A stretch of 64,000 bases of DNA, from assembly GCF_002797495.1 (NCBI RefSeq), contig NZ_PGEZ01000001.1, forward strand, positions 1,550,001-1,614,000, read 5' to 3'. Of this stretch, positions 33,555 through 41,798 are shown one piece after another. Made by a program: the position numbers and the translations under genes. The DNA is from Mumia flava. GTDB lineage: Bacteria; Actinomycetota; Actinomycetes; Propionibacteriales; Nocardioidaceae. The notes beneath the pieces were generated by a model. The model was not told the DNA's origin. It did not search any database and worked only from the letters and a program-made list of their open reading frames with translations. The first letter of the stretch is position 1. Every line of letters begins with the position of its first letter.

Positions 33555-34991
33555 ATGCCGCACCTCCCCCAGCGCTCCCTGCGCGTCGCCACCGCCGTCG
33601 GCGCCGCCGCACTCGGTCTCGCCCTCGCGGCCCCTGCGTCCGCCGACGGGTCCTTCGGGCCGCTCCCTCCGCAGAACCCGCACACCGCCCCGAACGGCAC
33701 CGCGACGATGCACGGCGACACCGCGTCGAGCGACACCACCCCGTACGGCAGCCCGGGCACCGGCCGCATCGACGCCGTACGCCGCGGGCTCGCCGCCGCC
33801 TGCCCCGCGATCACCGTCGGGGCCGACGGCATGCCCGTCGCGCTGTGCACGGAGGTGCTGGGCCGCACCCCGGTCGTCCACCTGCTGAACCCCGACACGG
33901 GGCGGAGCCTGGCGTCGCTGCGGGTCGAGAAGGGCGCGCTGTTCGGTGGCGTCTACGCCTTCCTCGACGATGCGGACCGGCTCGTGCTCGTCGACGGCGA
34001 CCACAACCTGCTGCGGATCAGCCACCGCAGGACCTGGCTCGGGTGGCGGCTCGAGGTCGCCTCGTCGACGTCGCTGGACGCCGCGATCCCGGACGGAGCC
34101 TCGGTCGTCGGCCTGTCGCCGGGCTGGGACGGCGAGGTGTGGTTCGCCGCGAGCGACGGCACCGTCGGCACCGTGGATCCCGACGGGACCGTCCGCACGA
34201 CCGCGCTCGGCGAGCCGGTCCAGAACAGCATCTCGACCGTCCCCGGGCTGACCGGCGTCGTCACCGAGCACGCCCTGTACGGCGTGAAGCGCGGTGCCGA
34301 CGGCGCACCGGCTGTGGCGTGGCGCCAGCCGTACGACCGGGGCCCGTCGCGCAAGCCCGGTCAGCTGAGCTGGGGAAGCGGGGCGACGCCGACGTTCTTC
34401 GGGCCGGTCGACGGGACCGAGTACGTCGCGATCACCGACAACGCCGCCCCGCACGAGAACCTGATCGTCCGGCGCAGCGCGGACGGCGCCGCGGTCTGCC
34501 GCCTGCCCGTGCTGACCGACCACGCCGCCTCCGGCACCGAGGACTCGATGATCGCGTCCGGTCGCAGCATGATCGTCACCAACACCTACGGCTACCCGTA
34601 CCCGGCGTCGCCGGAGGGTGTCCCCGACCCGGTCCCGGCGACCGCGGACTTCGACGGGGGCATGACCCGGGTGGACGTGAGGGCCGACGGGTCGGGCTGC
34701 GACGTCGTGTGGGAGAACGACGTCGCGTCCGCTGCACTGCCGCGGCTGTCCCTCGCCGACGACCTGATCACCACGATCACCGTGGACGGCCCGACCGGGC
34801 TGGTCGGGAGTCACACCATCGCCGCCTACTCCTACGCGACCCTCGATCCGCACACCGGGGCGGAGCTGAGCGCGTCGTTCCTGGGACTGGGCCTCGCGTA
34901 CAACCCGCTCCAGATGACCGGCACGACGGCTGCGAACGGCACGCTCTACCAGGGGACGGAGACCGGGATCGTGCGGATCAGCCGGGACTGA
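33555..34991 (+). CDS. Secreted hypothetical protein, probable beta-propeller-like domain
   Basis: 478 residues. Signal peptide 1-31 with A-P-A-S-A cleavage site. The mature part has repeated strands of the type V-V-H-L-L-N-P-D-T-G-R-S-L-A-S-L, V-Y-A-F-L-D-D-A-D-R-L-V-L-V-D, G-E-V-W-F-A-A-S-D-G-T-V-G-T-V-D-P-D-G-T-V, which look like blades of a quinoprotein or SMP-30-like propeller. Four or more Cys may pair outside the cell. No anchor or sortase signal at the C-terminus. Function unknown. Its last 14 bases overlap the convergent CPBP gene. Confidence 0.8.
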   Translation: MPHLPQRSLRVATAVGAAALGLALAAPASADGSFGPLPPQNPHTAPNGTATMHGDTASSDTTPYGSPGTGRIDAVRRGLAAACPAITVGADGMPVALCTEVLGRTPVVHLLNPDTGRSLASLRVEKGALFGGVYAFLDDADRLVLVDGDHNLLRISHRRTWLGWRLEVASSTSLDAAIPDGASVVGLSPGWDGEVWFAASDGTVGTVDPDGTVRTTALGEPVQNSISTVPGLTGVVTEHALYGVKRGADGAPAVAWRQPYDRGPSRKPGQLSWGSGATPTFFGPVDGTEYVAITDNAAPHENLIVRRSADGAAVCRLPVLTDHAASGTEDSMIASGRSMIVTNTYGYPYPASPEGVPDPVPATADFDGGMTRVDVRADGSGCDVVWENDVASAALPRLSLADDLITTITVDGPTGLVGSHTIAAYSYATLDPHTGAELSASFLGLGLAYNPLQMTGTTAANGTLYQGTETGIVRISRD

Positions 34992-35799
34992 TCTCGTCCG
35001 CGCCGGCGACCGCCGTCGGGTCCGCCGGTCCGCGGGGCGAGATCCGTCTGCGCCCCGCCAGCAGCACCCCACCGAGCACCAGCAGGAGCAGCGCCTCGTA
35101 GGCCAGGGCGTCCGAGAGTGGCGGCTCGGCGTACCCGACACCGCTGCTGAACTGGGCGAAGTCGATCGCGGCGTGCACGACGATCGGCAGCCACAGGCCG
35201 CGGCCGACCCGGAGGCACAGATAGAGCAGGTAGCCGCTGACGAAGGCGATCAGGACCTGGCCGAGGGCAGCCCCACCGACGACGACGGCGTTGACCAGGT
35301 GGATCGCACCGAACAGGAAGCACGACCAGAACACCGCCCACCCCTCGCGGTAGCGGTCGCGCATCGTCTGGAGCGCGACACCACGGAACAGGAGCTCCTC
35401 GCTGACCGCGGTGGACACCATCGCGAGGCCGAAGACCACGACCAGTGACCCTGGCACCTCCGCGAGCTGCCCGTAGTCCGTCACCAGCACGCAGTACACG
35501 AGGAGCGAGACCGGAACGACCGCCACCCAGGGCCGCACGCGCCGCGCCTCGTACCAGACCAGCCGCCACCACCCGAGTCGCCAGACGACCAGGGCGAGGA
35601 TCAGGATGCCGCCGACGTCCATCCCGAGGTCGGACGCGATCGTGCTGCGCACCGTCGCGTACCCGTCGTCCATGTCGTCGAGGTCGAAGACGAAGAGGCC
35701 GACGATCTGTGGCAGCAGGAACCACCCGAGGATCAGCACGATCAGGCCGGCCCACCCGAGGCGCCGCCGTCGGTCGGCCCGGTCGCCGGTCTCCGTCAT
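34978..35799 (-). CDS. CPBP family intramembrane metalloprotease (Abi domain)
   Basis: 273 residues, about eight transmembrane helices. The CAAX/Abi catalytic motifs are present: S-E-E-L-L-F-R-G near 158 (E-E-x-x-x-R), F-G-A-I-H-L near 187 (F-x-x-x-H), and H-A-A-I-D near 227. Bacterial members process prenylated or other membrane peptides, or act in immunity and maturation of bacteriocins; role here unknown. ATG 35799 chosen over the longer frame because MTETGDRADRRRR precedes the first helix. Convergent overlap of 14 bases with the secreted protein gene. Confidence 0.9.
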   Translation of the reverse strand: MTETGDRADRRRRLGWAGLIVLILGWFLLPQIVGLFVFDLDDMDDGYATVRSTIASDLGMDVGGILILALVVWRLGWWRLVWYEARRVRPWVAVVPVSLLVYCVLVTDYGQLAEVPGSLVVVFGLAMVSTAVSEELLFRGVALQTMRDRYREGWAVFWSCFLFGAIHLVNAVVVGGAALGQVLIAFVSGYLLYLCLRVGRGLWLPIVVHAAIDFAQFSSGVGYAEPPLSDALAYEALLLLVLGGVLLAGRRRISPRGPADPTAVAGADEISPG

Positions 35800-35854
35800 G
35801 CCCTGATGGTGGCAGCCCGGACGCGGTCCCGGTCGCCACGTGCCGAGGTCCGGC

Positions 35855-37069
35855 TCAGGCGCCGCGCGGGGCGGCGCGGCTCGCCGTCTCCCGCGGCGCG
35901 AACGCACGGGCGACCAGCAGGATCAGCGGGACGAGCACGAGCGGCACGACGAAGATCCAGCGCAGCCCGTCCCCGGTCGCGATCGCACCGATCAGGGCGG
36001 CGCCGACGATGTTGCCGACGTAGTTGAAGATGTTGAGCCGCGCGATCGCGACGTCGGCGTCGGAGTCGGGCAGCGTCCCCGCCGCCGCGAACGCCAACGG
36101 CACGATCACGGGAAGGCCGAGTCCCATCACGCCGAACGCGACGATCACGAACCACGTCGACGGCGCCGCCACGACACCGAGGAGTGCGACGAAGCCGATC
36201 AGCGTCCCGGCCCGCACGACCGCGACCGCGCCGTACCGGCGCACGAACAGGTCACCGGTGAGGCGCGAGACGACGGCGCCGGCCTGGTAGGCGGCGTAGC
36301 CGAACGGCGCGATCGCCTCGGCCGCGTCCAGCGCATCGTGGAGGTAGAGCGTGCTCCAGCTCATCACCGAGGTGTCGGCGAGGTAGAAGACCACGATCAC
36401 CAGGCCGAGCGCGAGGATCGGCTGCCACGGAACCCGCAGGTGCGGCACGTGCTCGGGGTCGGCGGCCACCTCGGCGCCGTGCTCCAGCCCGGCCGCGGTC
36501 ACGAACCGCCGTCCGACCGCGAGGGTGAGCACGATCCCGAGCACCCCGACGAGGATCAGCGTGGGTCGCAGGGTGAGGTCCAGCAGCACCGTCAGGCCCG
36601 CGTACCCGGCGGCGACGATCGCGCCGATGCTCCACACGCCGTGGAAGCTGGTCATGATGCTGCGTCCGTACAGCTTCTGCACGGTCACGCCCTGCATGTT
36701 CATCGACGCGTCCACGGCTCCGACGCCGATCCCGTACAGCGCGAAGACGACGTACATCGCACCGACGGACTCGACCAGGCCGACGACGATCACCATCACG
36801 GAGATCGTCAGCATCGCGAGCCGAAGCGCGAACCCGCTGGAGCGGGCCAGCGCGATCCTCTCGGCGACCACGGACCCGACACCGGCGAGCACCGAGGTGA
36901 GCAGCAGCAGGATCGTGATGTCGCCCTCGGTCACCCCGCGCTCGTCCTCGAACGCCGGCAGCCGCGACAGGATCGTGACGAGGATCAGCGCCTGCAGGAA
37001 GAAGCCGCACGCCGTGGCCACGCGGGCACGACGCAGCGCGGCGCTGGGGGCTTGCACCGAGTTGGACAC
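35855..37069 (-). CDS. Major facilitator superfamily transporter
   Basis: 404 residues with about 12 hydrophobic helices, a central loop at about 190-215 and a final R-A-F-A-P-R-E-T. The pattern resembles FucP/YbjJ-like or DHA-type permeases; the neighbouring divergent beta-glucosidase gene suggests a sugar or glycoside, which is inference. GTG at 37069 has CATACT 6 bases upstream on the minus strand, so it is probably leaderless. Only 17 bases separate it from the glucosidase start. Confidence 0.85.
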   Translation of the reverse strand: MSNSVQAPSAALRRARVATACGFFLQALILVTILSRLPAFEDERGVTEGDITILLLLTSVLAGVGSVVAERIALARSSGFALRLAMLTISVMVIVVGLVESVGAMYVVFALYGIGVGAVDASMNMQGVTVQKLYGRSIMTSFHGVWSIGAIVAAGYAGLTVLLDLTLRPTLILVGVLGIVLTLAVGRRFVTAAGLEHGAEVAADPEHVPHLRVPWQPILALGLVIVVFYLADTSVMSWSTLYLHDALDAAEAIAPFGYAAYQAGAVVSRLTGDLFVRRYGAVAVVRAGTLIGFVALLGVVAAPSTWFVIVAFGVMGLGLPVIVPLAFAAAGTLPDSDADVAIARLNIFNYVGNIVGAALIGAIATGDGLRWIFVVPLVLVPLILLVARAFAPRETASRAAPRGA

Positions 37070-37086
37070 CCGACCAGTATGTGGGG

Positions 37087-38424
37087 ATGAGCACCGCCGT
37101 GAACAGACCCGGACCCGATGATTTCTGGTGGGGCGTCGCCACGGCGGCCTACCAGATCGAGGGTGGTGCGCGCGAGGACGGGCGTGGGCGCAGCATCTGG
37201 GACACGTTCTGCGAACGCCTCGGGGTCATCGCCGACGGCTCCTCCGGCGCGGTCGCGTGCGACTCCTACCACCGCTGGACCGAGGACCTCGACCTCGTCG
37301 CCGGCCTCGGCGCCGACGCGTACCGTTTCTCGATCGCCTGGCCGAGGATCCAGCCCGACGGCCGAGGTCCCGCGAACCCCGCCGGCCTCGCGTACTACGA
37401 CCGGCTCGTCGACGGCATGCTCGAGCGCGGGGTCGCCCCGGTGGCGACGCTGTTCCACTGGGACCTGCCGCAGGCGCTCCAGGACGACGGCGGGTGGATG
37501 GAGCGGGGGACCGCCGAGCGGTTCGCCGAGTACGCGGCGCTGGTCGCCGATGCGCTGGGCGACCGGGTCGCCGCATGGTGCACGCTCAACGAGCCGTTCG
37601 TGCACATGGGGTTCGGCTATGCCTTCGGCATCCACGCGCCCGGCGAGGCGCGCATGCTCGACGCTTTCGCTGCCGGCCACCACCAGCTGCTCGGACACGG
37701 CCTCGCGACCTCAGCCCTGCGTACGGCCTCCGACGCTCCCGTCGCACTGGTGAACAACTGCACCCCGGTCGAAGCCGCGAGCGACTCCGACGAGGACGGC
37801 ACCGCGGCGGCGGCGTACGACGCGTTCCACAACGGGATGTTCCTCGACCCGGTGCTGCTCGGCCGCTACCCCGACGCGCTTGCCGCGCTGGCCGACGGCG
37901 TGGTCCGGGACGGGGACCTGACCACGATCGCGCAGCCGCTCGACCTGCTCGGGATCAACTACTACAACCCGACCCGGATCGCCGCGCCGGAGGGCGACGA
38001 CCCGCTGCCGTTCGCGATCGTGCCGATCGAGGGCGTGCCGCGGACCGGGTTCGACTGGCCGGTCGTGCCCTCGGGGCTGACCGATCTGCTCGTCGGACTC
38101 CGCGACCGGTACGGCGCCGCCCTGCCACCGATCCTCGTGACGGAGAACGGGTGCGCCTACCCGGACGGCGCCGACGCCCCGCCGTACGACGACGTCGAGC
38201 GGATCGGGTTCCTCGACGGGCACATCGCTGCCGTGGGTGCGGCGCGGGAGGTCGGGGTCGACGTGCGCGGCTACTTCTGCTGGTCGCTGCTCGACAACTT
38301 CGAGTGGGCCGAGGGCTTCACCCAGCGCTTCGGGCTGGTCCACCTCGACCTCGCGACGCAGGACCGCACCCCGCGTGCGTCGTACGGGTGGTACCGCGAC
38401 CGCATCGCCCGCGCCTGGTCCTGA
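37087..38424 (+). CDS. Glycoside hydrolase family 1 beta-glucosidase
   Basis: 445 residues. F-W-W-G-V-A-T-A-A-Y-Q-I-E-G-G at the N-terminus is the GH1 glycone-binding signature; acid/base Glu in W-C-T-L-N-E-P near 165-171 and nucleophile Glu in L-V-T-E-N-G near 350-355; W-S-L-L-D-N-F-E-W near 400 recognises glucose. No signal peptide, so it hydrolyses imported beta-glucosides inside the cell. ATG 37087 has CAGTAT 6 bases upstream (leaderless); a GTG at 37081 is an alternative. Confidence 0.95.
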   Translation: MSTAVNRPGPDDFWWGVATAAYQIEGGAREDGRGRSIWDTFCERLGVIADGSSGAVACDSYHRWTEDLDLVAGLGADAYRFSIAWPRIQPDGRGPANPAGLAYYDRLVDGMLERGVAPVATLFHWDLPQALQDDGGWMERGTAERFAEYAALVADALGDRVAAWCTLNEPFVHMGFGYAFGIHAPGEARMLDAFAAGHHQLLGHGLATSALRTASDAPVALVNNCTPVEAASDSDEDGTAAAAYDAFHNGMFLDPVLLGRYPDALAALADGVVRDGDLTTIAQPLDLLGINYYNPTRIAAPEGDDPLPFAIVPIEGVPRTGFDWPVVPSGLTDLLVGLRDRYGAALPPILVTENGCAYPDGADAPPYDDVERIGFLDGHIAAVGAAREVGVDVRGYFCWSLLDNFEWAEGFTQRFGLVHLDLATQDRTPRASYGWYRDRIARAWS

Positions 38425-38485
38425 CCGCGCGTCACCGCTGGCGGGGTCGCGACCCCGCCATACGCGACTCGCGGGCGGAGGCGGG

Positions 38486-39118
38486 TCAGGCGAAGAGGCG
38501 GTCGGGCCCGAACTGGAACCAGATCAGCGACAGCACCGCGACGTACCAGAGCAGCACGATCAGCAGCGTCCAGTCGGAGACGAACCGCGAGAATCCCCAG
38601 GTCGGCCGCCAGGCCCGCAGGTTGCGAGCCGTGACCGAGACGAACAGCGGGATCGTGACGGTCCAGACGACCATGCAGTACGGGCACAGCCGCACCAGCG
38701 TGTAGATGCTCGTGTACTGCAGGAACGTGATGAGCGCGATCGCGAGCACGACGCCGATCTGGAGGCCGACCCAGAACCACTCGGGAAGCCGCACGCCGCT
38801 CAGCAGCAGCATGCCGAGGGTGACGACGACGGCGAAGCCGATCATGCCGAGGAAGGTGTTCGGGAACCCGAGGAGCGACGACTGGCTGCTCGTCACGACC
38901 CCACCGCAGTCCACCCACGCGTTGAGCGTGCAGGCGAGGGCCGCATCAGGGTTCTCGGCCACCTTGAGCTTGTCGTACGTCAGGATGCTCGAGGCGAGGA
39001 TCCCGATGCCGCCGCCGACGACCATCAGCCAGGCCAGTGCACTGCGCAGGCCGGTCGCCTCGGACGCGGCGTCGCGCGCCGGCAGGTCCGCCCGGCCGGC
39101 TTCCTCGGTCTCGATCAC
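38486..39118 (-). CDS. Vitamin K epoxide reductase (VKOR) family protein
   Basis: 210 residues, four to five transmembrane helices. Loop Cys pair in A-C-T-L-N-A-W-V-D-C-G-G-V (near residues 62-72) and active-site C-P-Y-C near 143-146 are the VKOR redox centres. In actinobacteria VKOR reoxidises DsbA-like proteins with menaquinone to drive disulfide formation outside the cell. No fused Trx domain. GTG 39118 has TACGAT 6 bases upstream, so leaderless; the reading frame upstream is not family sequence. Confidence 0.94.
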   Translation of the reverse strand: MIETEEAGRADLPARDAASEATGLRSALAWLMVVGGGIGILASSILTYDKLKVAENPDAALACTLNAWVDCGGVVTSSQSSLLGFPNTFLGMIGFAVVVTLGMLLLSGVRLPEWFWVGLQIGVVLAIALITFLQYTSIYTLVRLCPYCMVVWTVTIPLFVSVTARNLRAWRPTWGFSRFVSDWTLLIVLLWYVAVLSLIWFQFGPDRLFA

Positions 39119-39265
39119 CCGATCATCGTAGGCGGAGCGCGACGCACGGCCGACCCCGTGGGTGGTCACCCTCACGGAATTCTCAGGAAGCCGTACGGTC
39201 GGGCCCGTCCGGTGCCGCCAGCCGACGCCGTGCCGGCGGGCGCAGAGCGCCCTAGGGTGTGGCGC

Positions 39266-40129
39266 ATGTCCCCCGACGCGGACACCCCTGTGCCGGCCGA
39301 CGAGCACGGCGTGATCCTGCGTCGGCGGCGGCCCGGCGACGGTGGGCTGTCCGCCACCCAGGAGGCGCGGCTGATCCAGGTCGTCTCGGCGGTCTCCCCG
39401 CTCCCGCTGCCACGGGTCCTCGCCCTCGACGTCGTGGACGACTCGATGGAGCTCGAACGGCTCGGCGGTGTGCCATTGCGGGCTCCGTTGACCGAGCCCG
39501 GGCTCGCCCCGGCCGAGCGGACCCGGCTCGGTGGGCAGATCGGCGCGTTCACCGCGGCCCTCCACACGCTGCCGGCGGCGAGCGTCTCCGAGCTCGTGCC
39601 GGTCGACGCAACCCGCCCCTCCGACCTCCTCGCCTCGCTGCGGGAGAGCGCGGACCTGGCGGCCCCGGCGATCGGGACGGCGTTGCGCGGGTCGATCGCC
39701 GAGTTCCTCGAGACGGAGGCACCCCCGTCCACCTCACGTCGCGTGCTCGCCCACACCGATCTCGGCGCCGACCACGTCTACGTCGCCTCCGCGGCCGACG
39801 AGCCGCTCGAGATCGTCGGTGTCGTCGACTGGTCCGGCGGCGCCCTGGCCGATCCCGCCCTCGACGTCGGCCTGATGCTGCGCGACCTCGGCAGCGCGGG
39901 GCTGTACGGGATGGTCCGTGCCTACACCGCCGGCGGCGGGATCATCGACCCACCACTGCTCGAGCGGGCGTTGTTCCACGCACGCGCCCGAGCGATCGCC
40001 GACCTCGTCTCCGACGTGGGCTCGCAGGATCACCTCGAGCGGGCCTCCGCCGTCCGGTCCCTCGGCTTCCTGCTCGGTCCCGGTGCGACGGCCCGCGTCC
40101 TGACCCATGCCGGCGTGCTCGCGAGGTGA
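39266..40129 (+). CDS. Aminoglycoside/macrolide phosphotransferase (APH) family protein
   Basis: 287 residues. The catalytic loop reads L-A-H-T-D-L-G-A-D-H-V-Y-V near residues 162-174 (H-x-D with DLGAxH as in one APH branch) and the metal-binding loop V-V-D-W-S-G-G-A-L-A-D-P-A-L-D-V-G near 187-203. The N-lobe lacks an obvious Gly loop, which is usual. May phosphorylate a metabolite or drug; resistance cannot be claimed. ATG 39266 lies 7 bases after TAGGGT. A TTCTCAGGAA decamer upstream recurs before the next gene. Confidence 0.82.
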   Translation: MSPDADTPVPADEHGVILRRRRPGDGGLSATQEARLIQVVSAVSPLPLPRVLALDVVDDSMELERLGGVPLRAPLTEPGLAPAERTRLGGQIGAFTAALHTLPAASVSELVPVDATRPSDLLASLRESADLAAPAIGTALRGSIAEFLETEAPPSTSRRVLAHTDLGADHVYVASAADEPLEIVGVVDWSGGALADPALDVGLMLRDLGSAGLYGMVRAYTAGGGIIDPPLLERALFHARARAIADLVSDVGSQDHLERASAVRSLGFLLGPGATARVLTHAGVLAR

Positions 40130-40235
40130 CCGTCTTCACACGGTTCTCAGGAAACGTTGTCCGATTGCGTCGCGTTGGTCTCGTTGGAACCACTCGTCCA
40201 GCGTCGGCCGGGTGGAACGGACGAAGGGGAACACC

Positions 40236-40898
40236 GTGGAGCAGCCCACCCAGGAGCCGCGCGGAACCACGACCGCGACGGTCGGCCTGGCACTGGCGAG
40301 CGGCGCAGGACTGCTCGCGCTCGCGGCCCCGCTGGTCGGGATCCCCGCCGCCGCCGGACCTTACGTCGCTGCCGGGCTGCTCGTCTCGATCGTCGCCGGC
40401 GTGGTCGTCCTGACGGTCGCGCACCGCGGACGCGGAAACGTGTGGGTCCCGCTCGGGGCGGCGTTCCTCCTGCTCGCGACGAACCTCACCGCGCCCGTCA
40501 GTCTGATCGTGACGGCGTCGCCGAGTGCGCTCGTCGAGCCCATGCTGACGGCCTGGGTCGCGACCACCTGCCTGGGTGCGCTGGCCCTGCTCGGCCTCTC
40601 CGGCCTCGCAGCACGCCACGACGCGGGCTTCGACGTGGCCGACGACGACCGTGAGGCAGCGGACATCGAGGCAGTGGCCGACGAGGGAGCGGCCGACGCC
40701 ATCGTGCTCGCGGACGACGAGGCAGCCGCCGACGCGACCGTCGCCGCCGAGCCCGTCGCGGTCGCGGCGGCGCCGAGCGACGAACGCGACGCGACACCGG
40801 ACGAGGTCGACCTCACCGACGTCGACCTCGCGGAGCTCGAGGAGCGGACGATCGCGTGGACGCCCGCCGGGGACGACCCGTACCGTACGGCCGCCTGA
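40236..40898 (+). CDS. Membrane protein with a long acidic C-terminal tail, unknown function
   Basis: 220 residues: four hydrophobic helices in residues 15-130 (for example L-A-S-G-A-G-L-L-A-L-A-A-P-L-V-G-I and Y-V-A-A-G-L-L-V-S-I-V-A-G-V-V-V-L), then a tail of about 85 residues dominated by Ala, Asp and Glu with almost no Lys. The GTG 40236 is supported by AAGGGGA upstream and the start of the membrane domain. No family recognised. Upstream carries TTCTCAGGAA also seen before the APH-like gene. Confidence 0.7.
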   Translation: MEQPTQEPRGTTTATVGLALASGAGLLALAAPLVGIPAAAGPYVAAGLLVSIVAGVVVLTVAHRGRGNVWVPLGAAFLLLATNLTAPVSLIVTASPSALVEPMLTAWVATTCLGALALLGLSGLAARHDAGFDVADDDREAADIEAVADEGAADAIVLADDEAAADATVAAEPVAVAAAPSDERDATPDEVDLTDVDLAELEERTIAWTPAGDDPYRTAA

Positions 40899-40938
40899 GC
40901 GCGGAGCACCAAGCTCCGGCCGCGCGGGCAGCCTTGCC

Positions 40939-41385
40939 CTACTTGGGCTCCTCGGAGTCCTCCGAGCCCTGCTCCTGCTCGTACTCCCGCTGCCACGACG
41001 CCCGGGCCTCGAGCGCGTCGTCGTCGTCCGACTCCTGACGCGCGCGCAGGTCGGCGAGCGCGTCGCCGACCTGCGCCTGGTCGGCCACGTCGTACGACGT
41101 GCCGTCGATGCTGAGCGCGACCGCGGCCGGAGCCACCGAGTCGGTGAAGCCGCGCAGTGCGGTGCCGAAGCCGGACCCGTCACGACCGAGGTGGAACGAC
41201 CCCACCGCGAGCACGACGCCGTCGAGGTCGGGTGGTCGCTTGTCCAGGGGGTCCGCGGCGATCTCCGCCTCCGAGAGCGATGCGACGAACGCGTCGGACG
41301 CGTCCCGCGAGACGGTCACCTCGACCGTCTGCGTCCCGGCCAGCCCGCCGTCGACCCGGACCTCGATCCTCTGTGGCTCCGCCAT
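40939..41385 (-). CDS. Hypothetical protein
   Basis: 148 residues, soluble, acidic C-terminus (Q-E-Q-G-S-E-D-S-E-E-P-K). Begins M-A-E-P-Q-R-I-E-V-R-V-D-G-G and has a predicted alpha/beta N-terminal part (V-E-V-T-V-S-R-D-A-S-D-A-F-V-A-S-L). No family recognised. Starts with a GAGGGG ribosome site 6-7 bases upstream, 9 bases after the next upstream gene (41395-41667) ends, so they form an operon. Confidence 0.65.
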   Translation of the reverse strand: MAEPQRIEVRVDGGLAGTQTVEVTVSRDASDAFVASLSEAEIAADPLDKRPPDLDGVVLAVGSFHLGRDGSGFGTALRGFTDSVAPAAVALSIDGTSYDVADQAQVGDALADLRARQESDDDDALEARASWQREYEQEQGSEDSEEPK

Positions 41386-41394
41386 CGTCGCCCC

Positions 41395-41667
41395 TCAGCT
41401 GTTGCGCAGCGCGTTCACGAGCTGTGACTTGGACATGCTGGACCGGCCTTCGATGCCGATCTCCTTGGCACGATCGTAGAGGTCCTGCTTGCTCCAGTCC
41501 TCGTACGCGGGATTCTTGCCGCCCTTGCGACCGACCTTCGAGCGCGACGTCTTCGCAGCCTGGTTGGCGATCCGCGCAGCCTTCGACTTCGATGCGCCCT
41601 CGTCGCGGAGCTCTTCGTACAGCTTCTTGTCCTTGACACTCGGACCTGGGGACTTCCGACCTGGCAT
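41395..41667 (-). CDS. Small basic protein with a C-terminal Rho-N-like module
   Basis: 90 residues. The first part (K-D-K-K-L-Y-E-E-L-R-D-E-G-A-S-K-S-K-A-A-R-I-A-N-Q-A) is the DUF7218-like small basic protein pattern; the last part (W-S-K-Q-D-L-Y-D-R-A-K-E-I-G-I-E-G-R-S) followed by a K-S-Q-L-V-N-A-L helix matches the Rho termination factor N-terminal fold, a nucleic-acid-associated helical module. ATG 41667 has AAGGAGC upstream. Likely binds nucleic acid; role unknown. Confidence 0.8.
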   Translation of the reverse strand: MPGRKSPGPSVKDKKLYEELRDEGASKSKAARIANQAAKTSRSKVGRKGGKNPAYEDWSKQDLYDRAKEIGIEGRSSMSKSQLVNALRNS

Positions 41668-41798
41668 CGTGGGCTCCTTCCGCTGGTTCGGGTGTGCCGG
41701 TGGGCACACGTCCTACCGTCGTCCCGTACCCCGGCGCGCTCAACTCGAAACGACGTGAGCGCACCGGGGACGGGTCAGGACGGTCGGGACGGACGGTG

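Noticed and set aside
39266-40129. Antibiotic resistance determinant
   Set aside because: APH-fold proteins are common housekeeping kinases in actinobacteria; no mobile context and an atypical catalytic loop (HTDLGADH), so resistance cannot be supported.
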